This document shows, in pieces, positions 36,208-45,003 of a stretch of 64,000 nt of DNA. Positions within the stretch are counted from its first letter, which is position 1. Each line of letters begins with the position of its first letter. The notes under the pieces are model-generated. The model was not told where the DNA came from, did not search any database, and saw nothing but the letters and a program-made list of their open reading frames with translations. Source of the DNA: Humibacter ginsenosidimutans (GTDB lineage Bacteria; Actinomycetota; Actinomycetes; Actinomycetales; Microbacteriaceae); assembly GCF_007859675.1 (NCBI RefSeq), contig NZ_CP042305.1:248001-312000 (forward strand), given 5' to 3'. A program made the position numbers and the translations under genes.

Positions 36208-38763
36208 TCAGGCCGCGACGGGCATGCGCACGCCGGAGGTGACGCTGAGGTCATCGCCGCGGGCATCCACCAGCACGGCGCCGCCGTCGTCGACGGATCC
36301 GTTCACCAGCAGATCGGCGACGCGATCGTCGACCTCGCGCTGGATCACCCTGCGCAGCGGGCGGGCGCCGAACTCCGGCTCGTAGCCGTGGTCGGCGATC
36401 CACTCGATGGCCGCATCCGTCACCGTGAGTGTGATCTCTCGCTGGGCGAGCCGCGCATCGGTCGCGGTGAGCAGCAGACGGACGATGTCGCGCAGCTGGT
36501 CGCGGTCGAGCTTGCGGAACAGCACGATCTCGTCGATGCGGTTGATGAACTCCGGCCGCATGTTCTCACGCAGCTTGCCCATCACCCGATCGCGCAACGC
36601 CTTCTCGTCGCCGAATCCGTCGGCGCCGGGCGCCACGAACCCGAGCGCACCGCTCTTGGAGGCGAGGAACTCGCTGCCGATGTTCGAGGTCATGATCACG
36701 ACCGTGTTGCGGAAGTCGACGGTGCGGCCCTGACCGTCGGTGAGGCGCCCGTCATCCAGCACCTGCAGCAGCAGGTTGAAGATGTCGGGGTGCGCCTTCT
36801 CGATCTCGTCGAAGAGCAGCACGGAGTACGGGTTGCGGCGCACGCGCTCGGTCAGCTGGCCGGCCTCGTCGTAGCCGACGTACCCGGGAGGGGCGCCGAT
36901 CAGCCGAGCAGCCGTGTGGCGTTCGCCGAACTCGCTCATGTCGAAGCGGATCATCGACTTCTCCGAGCCGAACAGCGAGCCCGCAAGGGCCTTCGCCAGC
37001 TCGGTCTTGCCGACGCCCGTCGGGCCGAGGAACAGGAAGCTGCCGACCGGGCGGTTCTCGTCGCCCATGCCCGTGCGGTTGCGGCGCACCGACTTGGCGA
37101 CCGCCGTCACAGCGTCGTCCTGACCGATCACGCGGTCGTGCAGTTCGCTTTCGAGCTTCGCCAGCCGTTCGCGGTCGGCTTCGCCGATGCGTGCCACAGG
37201 GATGCCCGTGGCGCGCGCGATCACCGCGGCGATCTGCGGCTCGTCGATGACGGCATCCTCGCCGACGCGGGCGCCCGAAGCGGATGCCTCCGCCAGCTTC
37301 GCCTCGACCGCGGCGATCTCGTCGCGCAGCGTCGACGCCTGCTCGTAGTGCTCGGCCGACACGGCGGCGTTCTTCTCCGCCTCGAGGTCGGCCAGCTGCT
37401 GCATGAGCGCGGACGCGTCGACCAGCTTGCCGAGCCGCAGCCGCAGCCGCGCGCCGGCCTGGTCGATGAGGTCGATCGCCTTGTCGGGCAGGAACCGGTC
37501 GGAGACGTAGCGGGCCGACAGCTCCACCGCGGCGCGGATCGCGTCGTCGGTGTAGGTCACACCGTGGTGTTGCTCGTAGGCGGGCTTGAGGCCCGTGAGG
37601 ATCGCGATCGAGTCCTCGATCGACGGCTCTGCCACGGTCACCGGCTGGAACCGGCGCTCCAGCGCTGGGTCCTTCTCGATGATGCGGTACTCCTTGAGCG
37701 TGGTCGCGCCGATCAGGTGCAGGTCGCCCTTCGCGAGGCGCGGCTTCAGGATGTTGCCGGCATCCATGCCGCCGTCGCCCGCTCCGCCTGCTCCCATCAC
37801 GGTGTGCACCTCGTCGATGAAGACGATCAGCTCGCCCTTGCGATCGGCGATCTCGTCCATCGTCTTCGTGAGCCGTTCCTCGAAGTCGCCGCGGTAGCGG
37901 GTGCCGGCGAGCATGCCGGGCAGGTCGAGCGAGACGACGCGCTTGTCGCGCAGCTGCTCGGGAACCCCGCCGTCCACGATGGCCTGCGCCAGTCCCTCGA
38001 CGATCGCGGTCTTGCCCACACCGGCCTCGCCGACCAGCACCGGGTTGTTCTTGGTGCGACGGGAGAGGATCTCCACGGTCTGCTCGATCTCGTCGACACG
38101 GCCGATCACCGGGTCGAGCTTGCCGTCGCGGGCGAGCTGGGTGAGGTCGGTGCCGAACTTGTCGAGCATCGGCGTCTCGGATGCCTCTGGCGAGTCATCC
38201 GGATCGCCCGCCGCGCCCGCACCCACCGACGCGCCATCGCGCATGGCGCCTGCCAGTGCCTCGGGCGTCACGCCCGCGGACTGCAGCACCTGGCCCGCCG
38301 GGGAGTCCTGGGCGATGACGAGCGCATAGAAGAGGTGCTCGGGGTCGATGTAGGTCGAGCCGGACGCGCGTGCCACCTGGTACGCGTGGAACAGCGTGCG
38401 CTGGGCCGATGGGGTGAGCGCCGGAGCATCGCTCGTCGCGTCGGCGGTCTGCGGCAGACGCTGCTCGGCGGCGCGAACGATGCGCGACGGGTCGACACCG
38501 ATGCGCCGCATCGCTTCAGCGGCCGGGTCGGTGTCGGCCATCACCCGCAGAATGTGCAGCGCGTCGAGCTCGTTGTGGCCGTGTTCGAGCGCGAAGCGCC
38601 CTGCGCGCTGCAGCACCTCCTGGGTGCGGCGGCTGAGGAACCGGCTGATGTCGATCGAGCGCGACTCGCGCGCGCGTTCCCCTGCGAGGTAGCGCGCGAG
38701 GAACTCATCGAACGAGTTGCCCTCGCTGCCCTCGGGGGCGCCGGGGAAGAAGTTGTCAGGCAC
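36208..38763 (-). CDS. ClpC-like AAA+ ATPase (Clp ATP-binding subunit)
   Basis: This 851-residue Hsp100 unfoldase has an unusual ~45-residue N-terminal lead, a double Clp N domain (about 46-190), D1 with GEAGVGKTA and [11 protein letters not shown], a short UVR-like middle region ([20 protein letters not shown]), and D2 with GPTGVGKTE and [10 protein letters not shown]. The D2 loop carries ALGF, where ClpC proteins have the LGF tripeptide that docks to ClpP, so it probably feeds ClpP. That loop and the short middle region speak against ClpB. The GTG start has AGGAG upstream. A HAIR-like element suggests HspR control. Confidence 0.9.
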   Translation of the reverse strand: MPDNFFPGAPEGSEGNSFDEFLARYLAGERARESRSIDISRFLSRRTQEVLQRAGRFALEHGHNELDALHILRVMADTDPAAEAMRRIGVDPSRIVRAAEQRLPQTADATSDAPALTPSAQRTLFHAYQVARASGSTYIDPEHLFYALVIAQDSPAGQVLQSAGVTPEALAGAMRDGASVGAGAAGDPDDSPEASETPMLDKFGTDLTQLARDGKLDPVIGRVDEIEQTVEILSRRTKNNPVLVGEAGVGKTAIVEGLAQAIVDGGVPEQLRDKRVVSLDLPGMLAGTRYRGDFEERLTKTMDEIADRKGELIVFIDEVHTVMGAGGAGDGGMDAGNILKPRLAKGDLHLIGATTLKEYRIIEKDPALERRFQPVTVAEPSIEDSIAILTGLKPAYEQHHGVTYTDDAIRAAVELSARYVSDRFLPDKAIDLIDQAGARLRLRLGKLVDASALMQQLADLEAEKNAAVSAEHYEQASTLRDEIAAVEAKLAEASASGARVGEDAVIDEPQIAAVIARATGIPVARIGEADRERLAKLESELHDRVIGQDDAVTAVAKSVRRNRTGMGDENRPVGSFLFLGPTGVGKTELAKALAGSLFGSEKSMIRFDMSEFGERHTAARLIGAPPGYVGYDEAGQLTERVRRNPYSVLLFDEIEKAHPDIFNLLLQVLDDGRLTDGQGRTVDFRNTVVIMTSNIGSEFLASKSGALGFVAPGADGFGDEKALRDRVMGKLRENMRPEFINRIDEIVLFRKLDRDQLRDIVRLLLTATDARLAQREITLTVTDAAIEWIADHGYEPEFGARPLRRVIQREVDDRVADLLVNGSVDDGGAVLVDARGDDLSVTSGVRMPVAA

Positions 38764-38809
38764 TGAGTCTCCTGTTGATCCGGGATGTTGTCCGTCGACT
38801 CGCTCGAAC

Positions 38810-38828
38810 TTGAGTCGAGTCTTATCAA
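38810..38828. promoter_or_regulatory. HAIR-like HspR operator
   Basis: TTGAGT-N7-TATCAA fits the HspR inverted repeat CTTGAGT-N7-ACTCAAG with exact spacing and two mismatches in the inner twelve bases. It lies about 47 bases upstream of the Clp ATPase start, suggesting heat-shock derepression. Confidence 0.55.
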
Positions 38829-38913
38829 CTTCAACGCGCTGCGACGCGAGCTATTCCCGTGCTGGACTTCTCGTCTGAGGGACGGGTCACAACCCCCTTC
38901 CGACCATGCGCGA

Positions 38914-38945
38914 CGAGGGCGCCGGTCCGCAGACCGACGCCCTCG
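38914..38945 (-). terminator. Strong hairpin downstream of the nuclease gene
   Basis: A 14-bp stem with one mismatch (CGAGGGCGCCGGTC, loop CGCA, GACCGACGCCCTCG) lies about 20 bases past the stop of the secreted nuclease gene. It has no T-run, as is common in actinobacteria. Confidence 0.65.
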
Positions 38946-38966
38946 CGCACTGTTTCCCGAACGCCG

Positions 38967-41900
38967 CTACGGCAGCCTGGCGTCGAGGTTCAGGATGCGC
39001 GTGGTCTGCGAGGCGCTGAAGTTGTCGTCGCTGATGAGCGCGATGCCCGTTGATCCGCCGTGGCCATAGCCATGACCGCGACCCGAACCGTGCGACGACG
39101 TCACGACCATGCCCTCGAAGTTGTCGAGCAGCGGGTTCGCCTGCGCTTCCTTGGCGGTGGCGCCGAGCGTCGGGCACTGCACAACGTCGGCGACGAGCGA
39201 CTTCGTCACGGCGAGATCGCTCGGGGCCTCGGCGAGGTCGGCGATCGTGCTCACGTCACGGGCATCCACGAGCCCCTTCACCGCGTAGAGCTTGACCGAG
39301 TTGCCGATCGTCGCGTTCCATGCGGCCTCCTCGACCACGAACCCGTCGTCGCCGTATGCGGTGATCTCCGGGATGCGCATGCCCGGCTCGGTGCGATACT
39401 CCACCTGCTTGCTCAGCGACCAGCGACCGTGCCTGTCCTGCGTGTAGACGAGCAGTCGGTGTGCGGTGGCGTCGCCATCCGTGGAGACGTCGCCCGAGAG
39501 CGCACCCTCCATCGCGGCCACGATCGTCTTGCCGTTCGGCGTGATCGTGAGGCCCTCGAGCGTGGCGTTCGATGTCGCCTCGCCCGCCGGCGTCGTGCCG
39601 GTCACGGCGAACCGGGCGGGGATGGGCAGCGACGCCTTCTGGATGCCGTCGCGTCCGAAGACGCGGATCGACGGCTCTGTCTCGCTGCTCACCACGAAGT
39701 CACCGTTCGGCAGCACCGTGAGGCCCTCGTTGTCGCTGTCGGTCCCGTTGTACGGCGTGCCGTCCGGGCGCTTGAGCACGAGCGGGTCGCGCGTCACCTT
39801 CGGGTTCGTCGTGTCGGAGAGGAACCAGATGCGCGCTGGGTCGCTGGCGTGGTTGTCCACGGCGGCCACATAGCCGCCCGACCGCGGATCCTTCGCGAGC
39901 GAGGAGAGTCCACCGAGCTCGACGCCGTGGTAGCTCAGCTTGTCGAGAGCGTCCGAGTAGCCGGAGGCCACGGCATCCGGACCGCACGTGCGCTGCTGGT
40001 AGCCGGGCGGCGACCAGGGCTTGGCGCCCGCGGTGATCGCGACCTCCTGCGGGTCGTGGTCGCTCACCTGGTTCGCGAACTCCGCGTTGACGTGCACCAC
40101 CTGGTAGCTCGGCTTGCCCACTCCCGAGGTCACGAGTATGTGGTCGAGCACCTCGGAGATGCCGTCGTAGTCGTACGTGTACTGCTGGTTCTTCGGCAGC
40201 GTGGTGATGAGGTCGGTGAGGATCGGCCTGCCGCTCGCGGCGCCGGTGAGGGTCGCCAGCGCAGGGCTGAACTGGTAGTCGTTCAGGTCGCCGGCGACGA
40301 TCACCTTGGCCTTCTTGTCCACCTTCAGCAGGGATGCCACGAAGTCGTGCACCTCGGTGGCCTGCTGCTGCCGCTGCACGGCCGACGACTGCTGCGGGTA
40401 CTGATACCGCCCGTCGGCGTTCTGGTCACCCAGCTTCGCGTCGAAGTGATTGCCGATGACGAACACGTCCTGGCCGCGGAACAAGAACTCGCCGACCAGC
40501 GGCTTGCGGCTGCTCTGCCAGGCGTCGCTCGTGGGGTCGATGCGGCCGGGGGAGAGGGTGAGCTGCGGCTGCCCCTTCACCTTCGTCACGGCCGTGGCCG
40601 TGGTCGAACGGTCGACGTTCGAGCCGCCGCGGTCCACGAAGGCCACGCGCGTCGGGTCGAACAGGAAGGCGACGCGGATGTTGCCGCCCGGCTGACCGCC
40701 GTCCTGGTCGTTGACCGGGTCGATCTCCCGCCAGTCGTAGAGCGGTCCGCCCGCTGCCTTGATCGCCGCGGTGAGCTTCGCGAGCGTCTGGTCGGCCGCG
40801 ACCGTGCCGGAGTCCGTCGCGCCGTCGTTGTCCTGCACCTCTTCGAGCGCGACGACGTCGGGCGACGCGAGGTTCGTGACCACACCCTGCGCCAGCCGGC
40901 TGTACTTGTCGGCAGAGTCGCTGGGAGCGAGGTTCTCCACGTTGTAGGTCGCGACCGACAGCTGGTCGGCGGCGGCCTTCTTCGCGACGACGGGCTTGAG
41001 CCCGCCCGCCTTGACCGTGCCGAGCTGCGTCGCGGCGAGCAGGTAGCCGCCGTAGAGCGAGTAGTCGATCGGTCCGACGGTCGCACCGGAGAACACGTCA
41101 CCCACTGTCACGTTCGGATTCGAGCCGTCGGCGGGAACGACCTCGAGGCGTCCGGACGGCGTCTGGTTCTCGCCGGTCAGCAGTGTTCCGCCGCGGTAGC
41201 TCGTGTTCTGGTTCGGCTTCGTGGTGATGTACTGCTCGCCATAGCTGTCGCTCGGCCCGACGACGCGGGCGTTGTCCACCTCCACGCGCATGCCCTCGAT
41301 CGACTCGTAGTAGTCGAGCGCGGAACGCGTCGGCGTGATCGGTGTGGTCTCGATGTTCGCGCCGCCCAGGTCGGGTGCGTATGTGTTCGGCACGGTGTTC
41401 GGCCCGAGCACGATCGGCGCTGGCAGCGGGTTGCCGTGCGAGAGGGTGAAGACCTTCGGACTCTGGATCTCGGTGATCGAGAGGTTGGAGGTCTGCGAGA
41501 CCGTGTCCCCGCTGGCCAGCGGGTAGTAGTCCTTCACCGTGCCGCTGACGAGCACCGAGTCGCCGGCGGCGACCGTCGGAGAGCTGCTCGTGTAGACGAA
41601 CACGCCCTCGCTGGTGGCGGGGTTCTGGTCGGGGTCGGGGTCTTGCATCCAGAACCCGCGGCTCGAACCGGATGCCCGCACGCCCGTCACGACGCCTGGC
41701 ACGTTCGTCACCTGGTCACCGTTCAGGGGCGACACGAAGCTCGTGCCCTGAATGTCGTGGATGCGCGTGGTTCCGGCCTCGGGAGGTGTGGTCGAACCGC
41801 CGCCGTCGTCGCCGGCGGTGGCGGCGCCCGGTGTCGGCGCACCGGAGACGAAGTCCGCCGCGTTGTCGTCGGTGTCGGCGCCTGCCGTGCGTTGCACGGA

Positions 41901-42443
41901 GGCGGTGTTCGAGGCGCCGCCGGCGGGGGAGTCCTCTGCGATGGCCGCGGCCCCGAAGCCGACGAGGTCGACGGATGCCGCCCCGCACGCCGCAGAGTCA
42001 CCGCACGTCAGCGCCGTGCCGCTCGACACGAGCGCCACGGTGCCGTCGGTGGCCGACATCGCGATCGAGCCCGTGGCATCCGACTGCGGGAGCGGTGACG
42101 TGCCGCCGTTGCCCTTCGCCTCGGCCACCACGTAGAACGCACCAGGGGCGATCGAGCCGGTCAACGAGGTCGCCTGCCAGCTGCCGGTCGCGGCCTTGGA
42201 GTGGTACTGCACCGACCAGCCGCTGAGGTCGACCGACGTCGTGCCTCGGTTGGAGAGTTCGATGAAGTCGTTGGTATAGGTGGCGCCCGCATTGCCGCCG
42301 CCTCCGTACACCTCGTTGATCACGACGCCGCTCGACGGCGCCGCGTGCGCGGCGGCCGTGGCGACCAGAGTGCCCGACAGCATCCCGAGTGCAGCGACCG
42401 CCACGGCGGCCCCTCTCGAGACGCGGGTGAGTGCTGAACGCAT
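38967..42443 (-). CDS. Secreted ExeM/NucH-type nuclease fused to a phytase-like esterase domain
   Basis: This exported protein has 1158 residues. It has a Sec signal peptide (basic start, hydrophobic core, cleavage near AHAAP at 33-37), then a lamin-tail domain (VVINEVYGGGGNAGATYTND, then FIELSNRGTTSVDLSGWSV). A linker and an endonuclease/exonuclease/phosphatase domain follow (VATYNVENLAPSDSADKY, then VALEEVQDN, FVIGNHFDAK, VAGDLNDYQFSP and ANQVSDHDPQ). The C-terminal ~340 residues resemble the 'esterase-like activity of phytase' family (DNEGLTVLPNGDFVVSSETE). No sortase or membrane anchor is seen. It probably degrades extracellular DNA and phosphate esters. A PHO-box-like site upstream fits phosphate control. 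A ribosome binding site AAGGGG precedes the ATG. Confidence 0.92.
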   Translation of the reverse strand: MRSALTRVSRGAAVAVAALGMLSGTLVATAAAHAAPSSGVVINEVYGGGGNAGATYTNDFIELSNRGTTSVDLSGWSVQYHSKAATGSWQATSLTGSIAPGAFYVVAEAKGNGGTSPLPQSDATGSIAMSATDGTVALVSSGTALTCGDSAACGAASVDLVGFGAAAIAEDSPAGGASNTASVQRTAGADTDDNAADFVSGAPTPGAATAGDDGGGSTTPPEAGTTRIHDIQGTSFVSPLNGDQVTNVPGVVTGVRASGSSRGFWMQDPDPDQNPATSEGVFVYTSSSPTVAAGDSVLVSGTVKDYYPLASGDTVSQTSNLSITEIQSPKVFTLSHGNPLPAPIVLGPNTVPNTYAPDLGGANIETTPITPTRSALDYYESIEGMRVEVDNARVVGPSDSYGEQYITTKPNQNTSYRGGTLLTGENQTPSGRLEVVPADGSNPNVTVGDVFSGATVGPIDYSLYGGYLLAATQLGTVKAGGLKPVVAKKAAADQLSVATYNVENLAPSDSADKYSRLAQGVVTNLASPDVVALEEVQDNDGATDSGTVAADQTLAKLTAAIKAAGGPLYDWREIDPVNDQDGGQPGGNIRVAFLFDPTRVAFVDRGGSNVDRSTTATAVTKVKGQPQLTLSPGRIDPTSDAWQSSRKPLVGEFLFRGQDVFVIGNHFDAKLGDQNADGRYQYPQQSSAVQRQQQATEVHDFVASLLKVDKKAKVIVAGDLNDYQFSPALATLTGAASGRPILTDLITTLPKNQQYTYDYDGISEVLDHILVTSGVGKPSYQVVHVNAEFANQVSDHDPQEVAITAGAKPWSPPGYQQRTCGPDAVASGYSDALDKLSYHGVELGGLSSLAKDPRSGGYVAAVDNHASDPARIWFLSDTTNPKVTRDPLVLKRPDGTPYNGTDSDNEGLTVLPNGDFVVSSETEPSIRVFGRDGIQKASLPIPARFAVTGTTPAGEATSNATLEGLTITPNGKTIVAAMEGALSGDVSTDGDATAHRLLVYTQDRHGRWSLSKQVEYRTEPGMRIPEITAYGDDGFVVEEAAWNATIGNSVKLYAVKGLVDARDVSTIADLAEAPSDLAVTKSLVADVVQCPTLGATAKEAQANPLLDNFEGMVVTSSHGSGRGHGYGHGGSTGIALISDDNFSASQTTRILNLDARLP

Positions 42444-42465
42444 GCTGCGATTCCCCTTCGACGTG

Positions 42466-42485
42466 TGTCACCCAATCAGGTGACA
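42466..42485. promoter_or_regulatory. Perfect inverted repeat upstream of the nuclease gene
   Basis: TGTCACC-N6-GGTGACA, 23 bases upstream of the ATG, overlaps the PHO-box-like element by 5 bases. It could be a second regulator's site or a stem in the leader. Confidence 0.45.
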
Positions 42486-42502
42486 GTGAACCCCGAGTGA
42501 AG
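42481..42502 (-). promoter_or_regulatory. PHO-box-like direct repeat
   Basis: On the nuclease strand the sequence reads CTTCACTCGGG then GTTCACTGTCA, two 11-base units. They match the Streptomyces PHO-box unit G(G/T)TCAYYYR(G/C)G at 10 and 8 of 11 positions. The site lies 38 bases upstream of the ATG, suggesting PhoP activation at low phosphate. Confidence 0.5.
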
Positions 42503-42594
42503 GCGGAGCGAAACCTCGCGGTGGCTCTTCGCTCATCCGTGCAGTCGCGCGCTCGATACTGTGATCACGACAGCTCGACCAGGCAGGAGCATCC

Positions 42595-42999
42595 ATGAGC
42601 GCAGCAGTCCGTCGTCCGGCAGGCGTCACCCTGATCGCGGTTCTCGCGTGGATCGAGGGTGCCCTCAACATCGTCGCAGGCATCGTTCTCCTGGTCTTCA
42701 AGAACGAGCCGAGCATGCACATCGCCGGCGTGAGCGAGAGCTCGCTGATCACCTCCGCGATTCTCACGATCCTGTTCGGTGTGGTGGTCGTGCTCGTCGC
42801 CGGCGGGTTGTTGCGCGGCTCGAGCGGTGCGCGCATCGTCGTCACCGTGGTGCAGCTGCTGGCGATCGCGGGGGATGCCTTCACCGCATGGGCGTACCCC
42901 GATCAGTTCGCCTGGTCGGCGGTGAGCGCCCTCATCTCGCTGCTCATCATCGTGCTGCTGTGGACGGGGCGGGCGAACGACTTCTTCCGGTCTCGGTGA
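42595..42999 (+). CDS. Four-helix membrane protein (DUF7144-like)
   Basis: This 134-residue protein has about four hydrophobic helices and a short basic C terminus. The layout (RPAGVTLIAVLAWIEGALNI at the start, GGLLRGSSGARIVVTVVQL in the middle) matches a family of small actinobacterial membrane proteins of unknown function. The ATG at 42595 follows AGGAG. It is divergent from the secreted nuclease gene and could share its control region, but has no clear functional tie. Confidence 0.8.
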   Translation: MSAAVRRPAGVTLIAVLAWIEGALNIVAGIVLLVFKNEPSMHIAGVSESSLITSAILTILFGVVVVLVAGGLLRGSSGARIVVTVVQLLAIAGDAFTAWAYPDQFAWSAVSALISLLIIVLLWTGRANDFFRSR

Positions 43000-43030
43000 G
43001 GGGTGAGGTGGGGCGGGAACACGTACCTGT

Positions 43031-43459
43031 TTACGCGAGGTCCTGTCGACGTGCCTCGTCCGCGATGGCGGCGACCGCCTCGATCTCGACGAGCTGATTC
43101 CGATAGCCGAGAACGGTGACGCCGAACAATGTGCTGGGCACCTCGTGCTCGGCGAAGGCATCCCGCACGACATCCCACACCGTTCCAAGGTCCTCATTGC
43201 GCTGGGTTGCGACGAGCACCCTCGTGTAAGCGACGTCCTCAAGCGAGGCGCCGGCGGCGGCCAACGCAGAGTTGAGGTTTTCAATGCACTTCGCCGCCTG
43301 GCCGGCGTAGTCACCAGCGCCGACGACCGTGCCATCGGCATCGAGAGGGCATGCTCCGGCGAGGTGGATCAGCCGGGTGCCCGCCTCTGTGACCGACGCA
43401 TACGCGTAGCCGGGCGTCTCGGCCAAGGCATGAGAACGGATCAGGGTCACATTGGACAC
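43031..43459 (-). CDS. RidA family protein (reactive imine deaminase-like)
   Basis: This 142-residue protein of the RidA/YjgF family typically hydrolyses reactive enamines or imines formed by amino-acid enzymes. Visible family elements are HLAGACPLDADGTVVGAGDYAGQ and the C-terminal PSTLFGVTVLGYRNQLVEIEAVA; the Arg of the active site is not in its most usual context, so it may belong to a RidA subfamily. It starts at a GTG (43459). It converges on the small membrane-protein gene. Confidence 0.9.
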   Translation of the reverse strand: MSNVTLIRSHALAETPGYAYASVTEAGTRLIHLAGACPLDADGTVVGAGDYAGQAAKCIENLNSALAAAGASLEDVAYTRVLVATQRNEDLGTVWDVVRDAFAEHEVPSTLFGVTVLGYRNQLVEIEAVAAIADEARRQDLA

Positions 43460-43639
43460 CAGATCACCCTAGCGATCTGACCACGCGTCAGATGATGAAG
43501 GATCGCCCAGCCACATGTGGCCTTGATGCGGCGCTCGGTGACCATCCGCGGCGCGCGGAGAAGGCCTTCGCCCGCTCATGAAAGCAGGTGTGGTGCAGGG
43601 CGGTCGCCTTCAGATCGTCCGCGTTCGTATGCTCGGACG

Positions 43640-44242
43640 GTGGACCTCGACATCCTGACAGAGAAGCTCACCACGTATCGCAAGGAGAGCGACCGGCCTG
43701 TCGTCGTGGGCATCTCAGGGTACTGCGGATCGGGCAAGTCCACGCTCGCACGGTCGCTGGTTTCGGCGCTGCCGGGCGCGGTGCGACTGCGCGGCGACGA
43801 TTTTCTCGGTCCTGTTCGCTCCCATCGACGTTCCGCGGACTGGGACGGCGTCGAGCGCACACGCCTCGTCGAAGAGGTGCTCTCCCCATTTCGGGCGGGC
43901 CGACCGAGCATGTTCCAACGGTTCGACTGGGGGCGAGGAGAGCTCGCACCGCCGGAACCGATACCGACAACCGACCTTCTGATCGTCGACCTGATCGGTC
44001 TGTTCCATCGTGAAGCGTTGCCGAACCTCGACGTCACCATCTGGTGCGACGTCGACCTCGACGTCGCCGCCACTCGGGGAATGGCCCGTGACCATCGATT
44101 GGGCAGGGACCACGACACGTTGTGGCGGGATGTCTGGATTCCGAACGAGCGCGATTTCGAGAAGAAGCACTCGCCTCAAGAGTGCGGCGCGATGTTCTAC
44201 CGAGGAGAGCGGCTCAGCCTCGCTCAGCACCCCAGCGCCTGA
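43640..44242 (+). CDS. Uridine kinase-like P-loop kinase
   Basis: This 200-residue P-loop kinase has Walker A GISGYCGSGKSTLARSL at about 28-44, GDDFLGP (the position of the catalytic Asp in nucleoside kinases) and a DRxLGRD-like lid (RDHRLGRDHDTLWRDVWIPNERDF). The substrate could be a nucleoside or other small alcohol. The GTG at 43640 gives the family N terminus VDLDILTEKL; the longer frame is not credible. Its 3' end overlaps the convergent HxlR gene by 29 bases. Confidence 0.85.
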   Translation: MDLDILTEKLTTYRKESDRPVVVGISGYCGSGKSTLARSLVSALPGAVRLRGDDFLGPVRSHRRSADWDGVERTRLVEEVLSPFRAGRPSMFQRFDWGRGELAPPEPIPTTDLLIVDLIGLFHREALPNLDVTIWCDVDLDVAATRGMARDHRLGRDHDTLWRDVWIPNERDFEKKHSPQECGAMFYRGERLSLAQHPSA

Positions 44243-44495
44243 GCGCGACGATCGCCTCCTGCAAGGCGCGACCCCGATCGGTCAATGCATAGGCCCGCGT
44301 GTTGTGCTTCAGGGGCAGCCGGGAGAGCACGCCGGCCTCCTCGAGTTCGCGCAGGCGGGTCGCGAGCACGCTCATCGGCACGCCGAGGTCGCGTTGCAGG
44401 TCGCCGTACCGCTGAGGTCCGTCGAGCAGCCGTTCCACGATGAGCAAGGCCCACCGCGCTCCGACGACGTCGAGTGCCGCAGTGAGATCGCTCAC
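44214..44495 (-). CDS. HxlR family transcriptional regulator
   Basis: This short (93-residue) winged-helix HxlR regulator has ALDVVGARWALLIVERLLDGPQRYGDLQRDL and the second helix set VPMSVLATRLRELEEAGVLSR. The GTG at 44495 overlaps the stop of the upstream VOC gene by 4 bases (GTGA). HxlR proteins often sense reactive electrophiles. It is short for the family and lacks the N-terminal Cys that many members have. It probably regulates its own operon. Confidence 0.88.
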   Translation of the reverse strand: MSDLTAALDVVGARWALLIVERLLDGPQRYGDLQRDLGVPMSVLATRLRELEEAGVLSRLPLKHNTRAYALTDRGRALQEAIVALRRWGAERG

Positions 44496-44896
44496 GCCGA
44501 CGGATCGGTGTCCGGCTTCATCCAGAACGGCGAGTAGTGGTACCCGTCGGGGTCGTCGAACTGGCGCTGGTACATGAAGGGGTAGTCGTCGGTGTCGCCG
44601 ATCCGGCCGCCGGCCGCGCGGGCGCGCTCGACGAGTTCGTCGACGGCCTCGCGGCTGGCGAGGTCGAACGAGACCGTCACCTTCGAAGGTGTGTCCGGCC
44701 CGCCGATCAGGTCTTCGGTCCCGCCGACGCTGGCATACATCTCGCGGCTGCCGAGCATGACGTACTGCTCCGGCGCGATCGCGAAGCAGGACACGTTGTG
44801 ATCCGACATCTTGGTGTTGAGGGTCCAGCCGAGCGCGGTGTAGAAGGCGGTCGCGCGTTCGACGCTCTCGACGGGGCAGGTGATGAAAAGGCTCAT
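44492..44896 (-). CDS. VOC family (glyoxalase/bleomycin-resistance-like) protein
   Basis: This 134-residue VOC-fold protein begins MSLFITCPVESVERATAFYTALGW and ends with the metal-region strand QFDDPDGYHYSPFWM. I place the start at the ATG at 44896. The longer frame begins at a TTG (44932) that is better read as the first base of a -35 hexamer TTGACA (44927-44932). It heads a two-gene operon with the HxlR regulator. The substrate is unknown; detoxification of small carbonyls or antibiotics is possible. Confidence 0.88.
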   Translation of the reverse strand: MSLFITCPVESVERATAFYTALGWTLNTKMSDHNVSCFAIAPEQYVMLGSREMYASVGGTEDLIGGPDTPSKVTVSFDLASREAVDELVERARAAGGRIGDTDDYPFMYQRQFDDPDGYHYSPFWMKPDTDPSA

Positions 44897-45003
44897 GCAG
44901 CACACACTTTCAAAATCGAAGTATGATGTCAAGGCTCAGCCGATGCGGAATCGCAATGCGGTGAAGCCGGGGTCAGCCGTGTGCGGACGAATAGCGTTGT
45001 CGG

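Noticed and set aside
39060..42098. 1012-codon open frame on the plus strand opposite the secreted nuclease gene
   Set aside because: Shadow frame caused by high GC; its composition is Arg/Val/His/Asp-rich without domains, while the minus strand has a signal peptide and clear domains.
44930..44932. TTG at 44932 as start of the VOC gene
   Set aside because: It is part of TTGACA, which reads as a -35 hexamer, and the VOC fold begins at the ATG at 44896.
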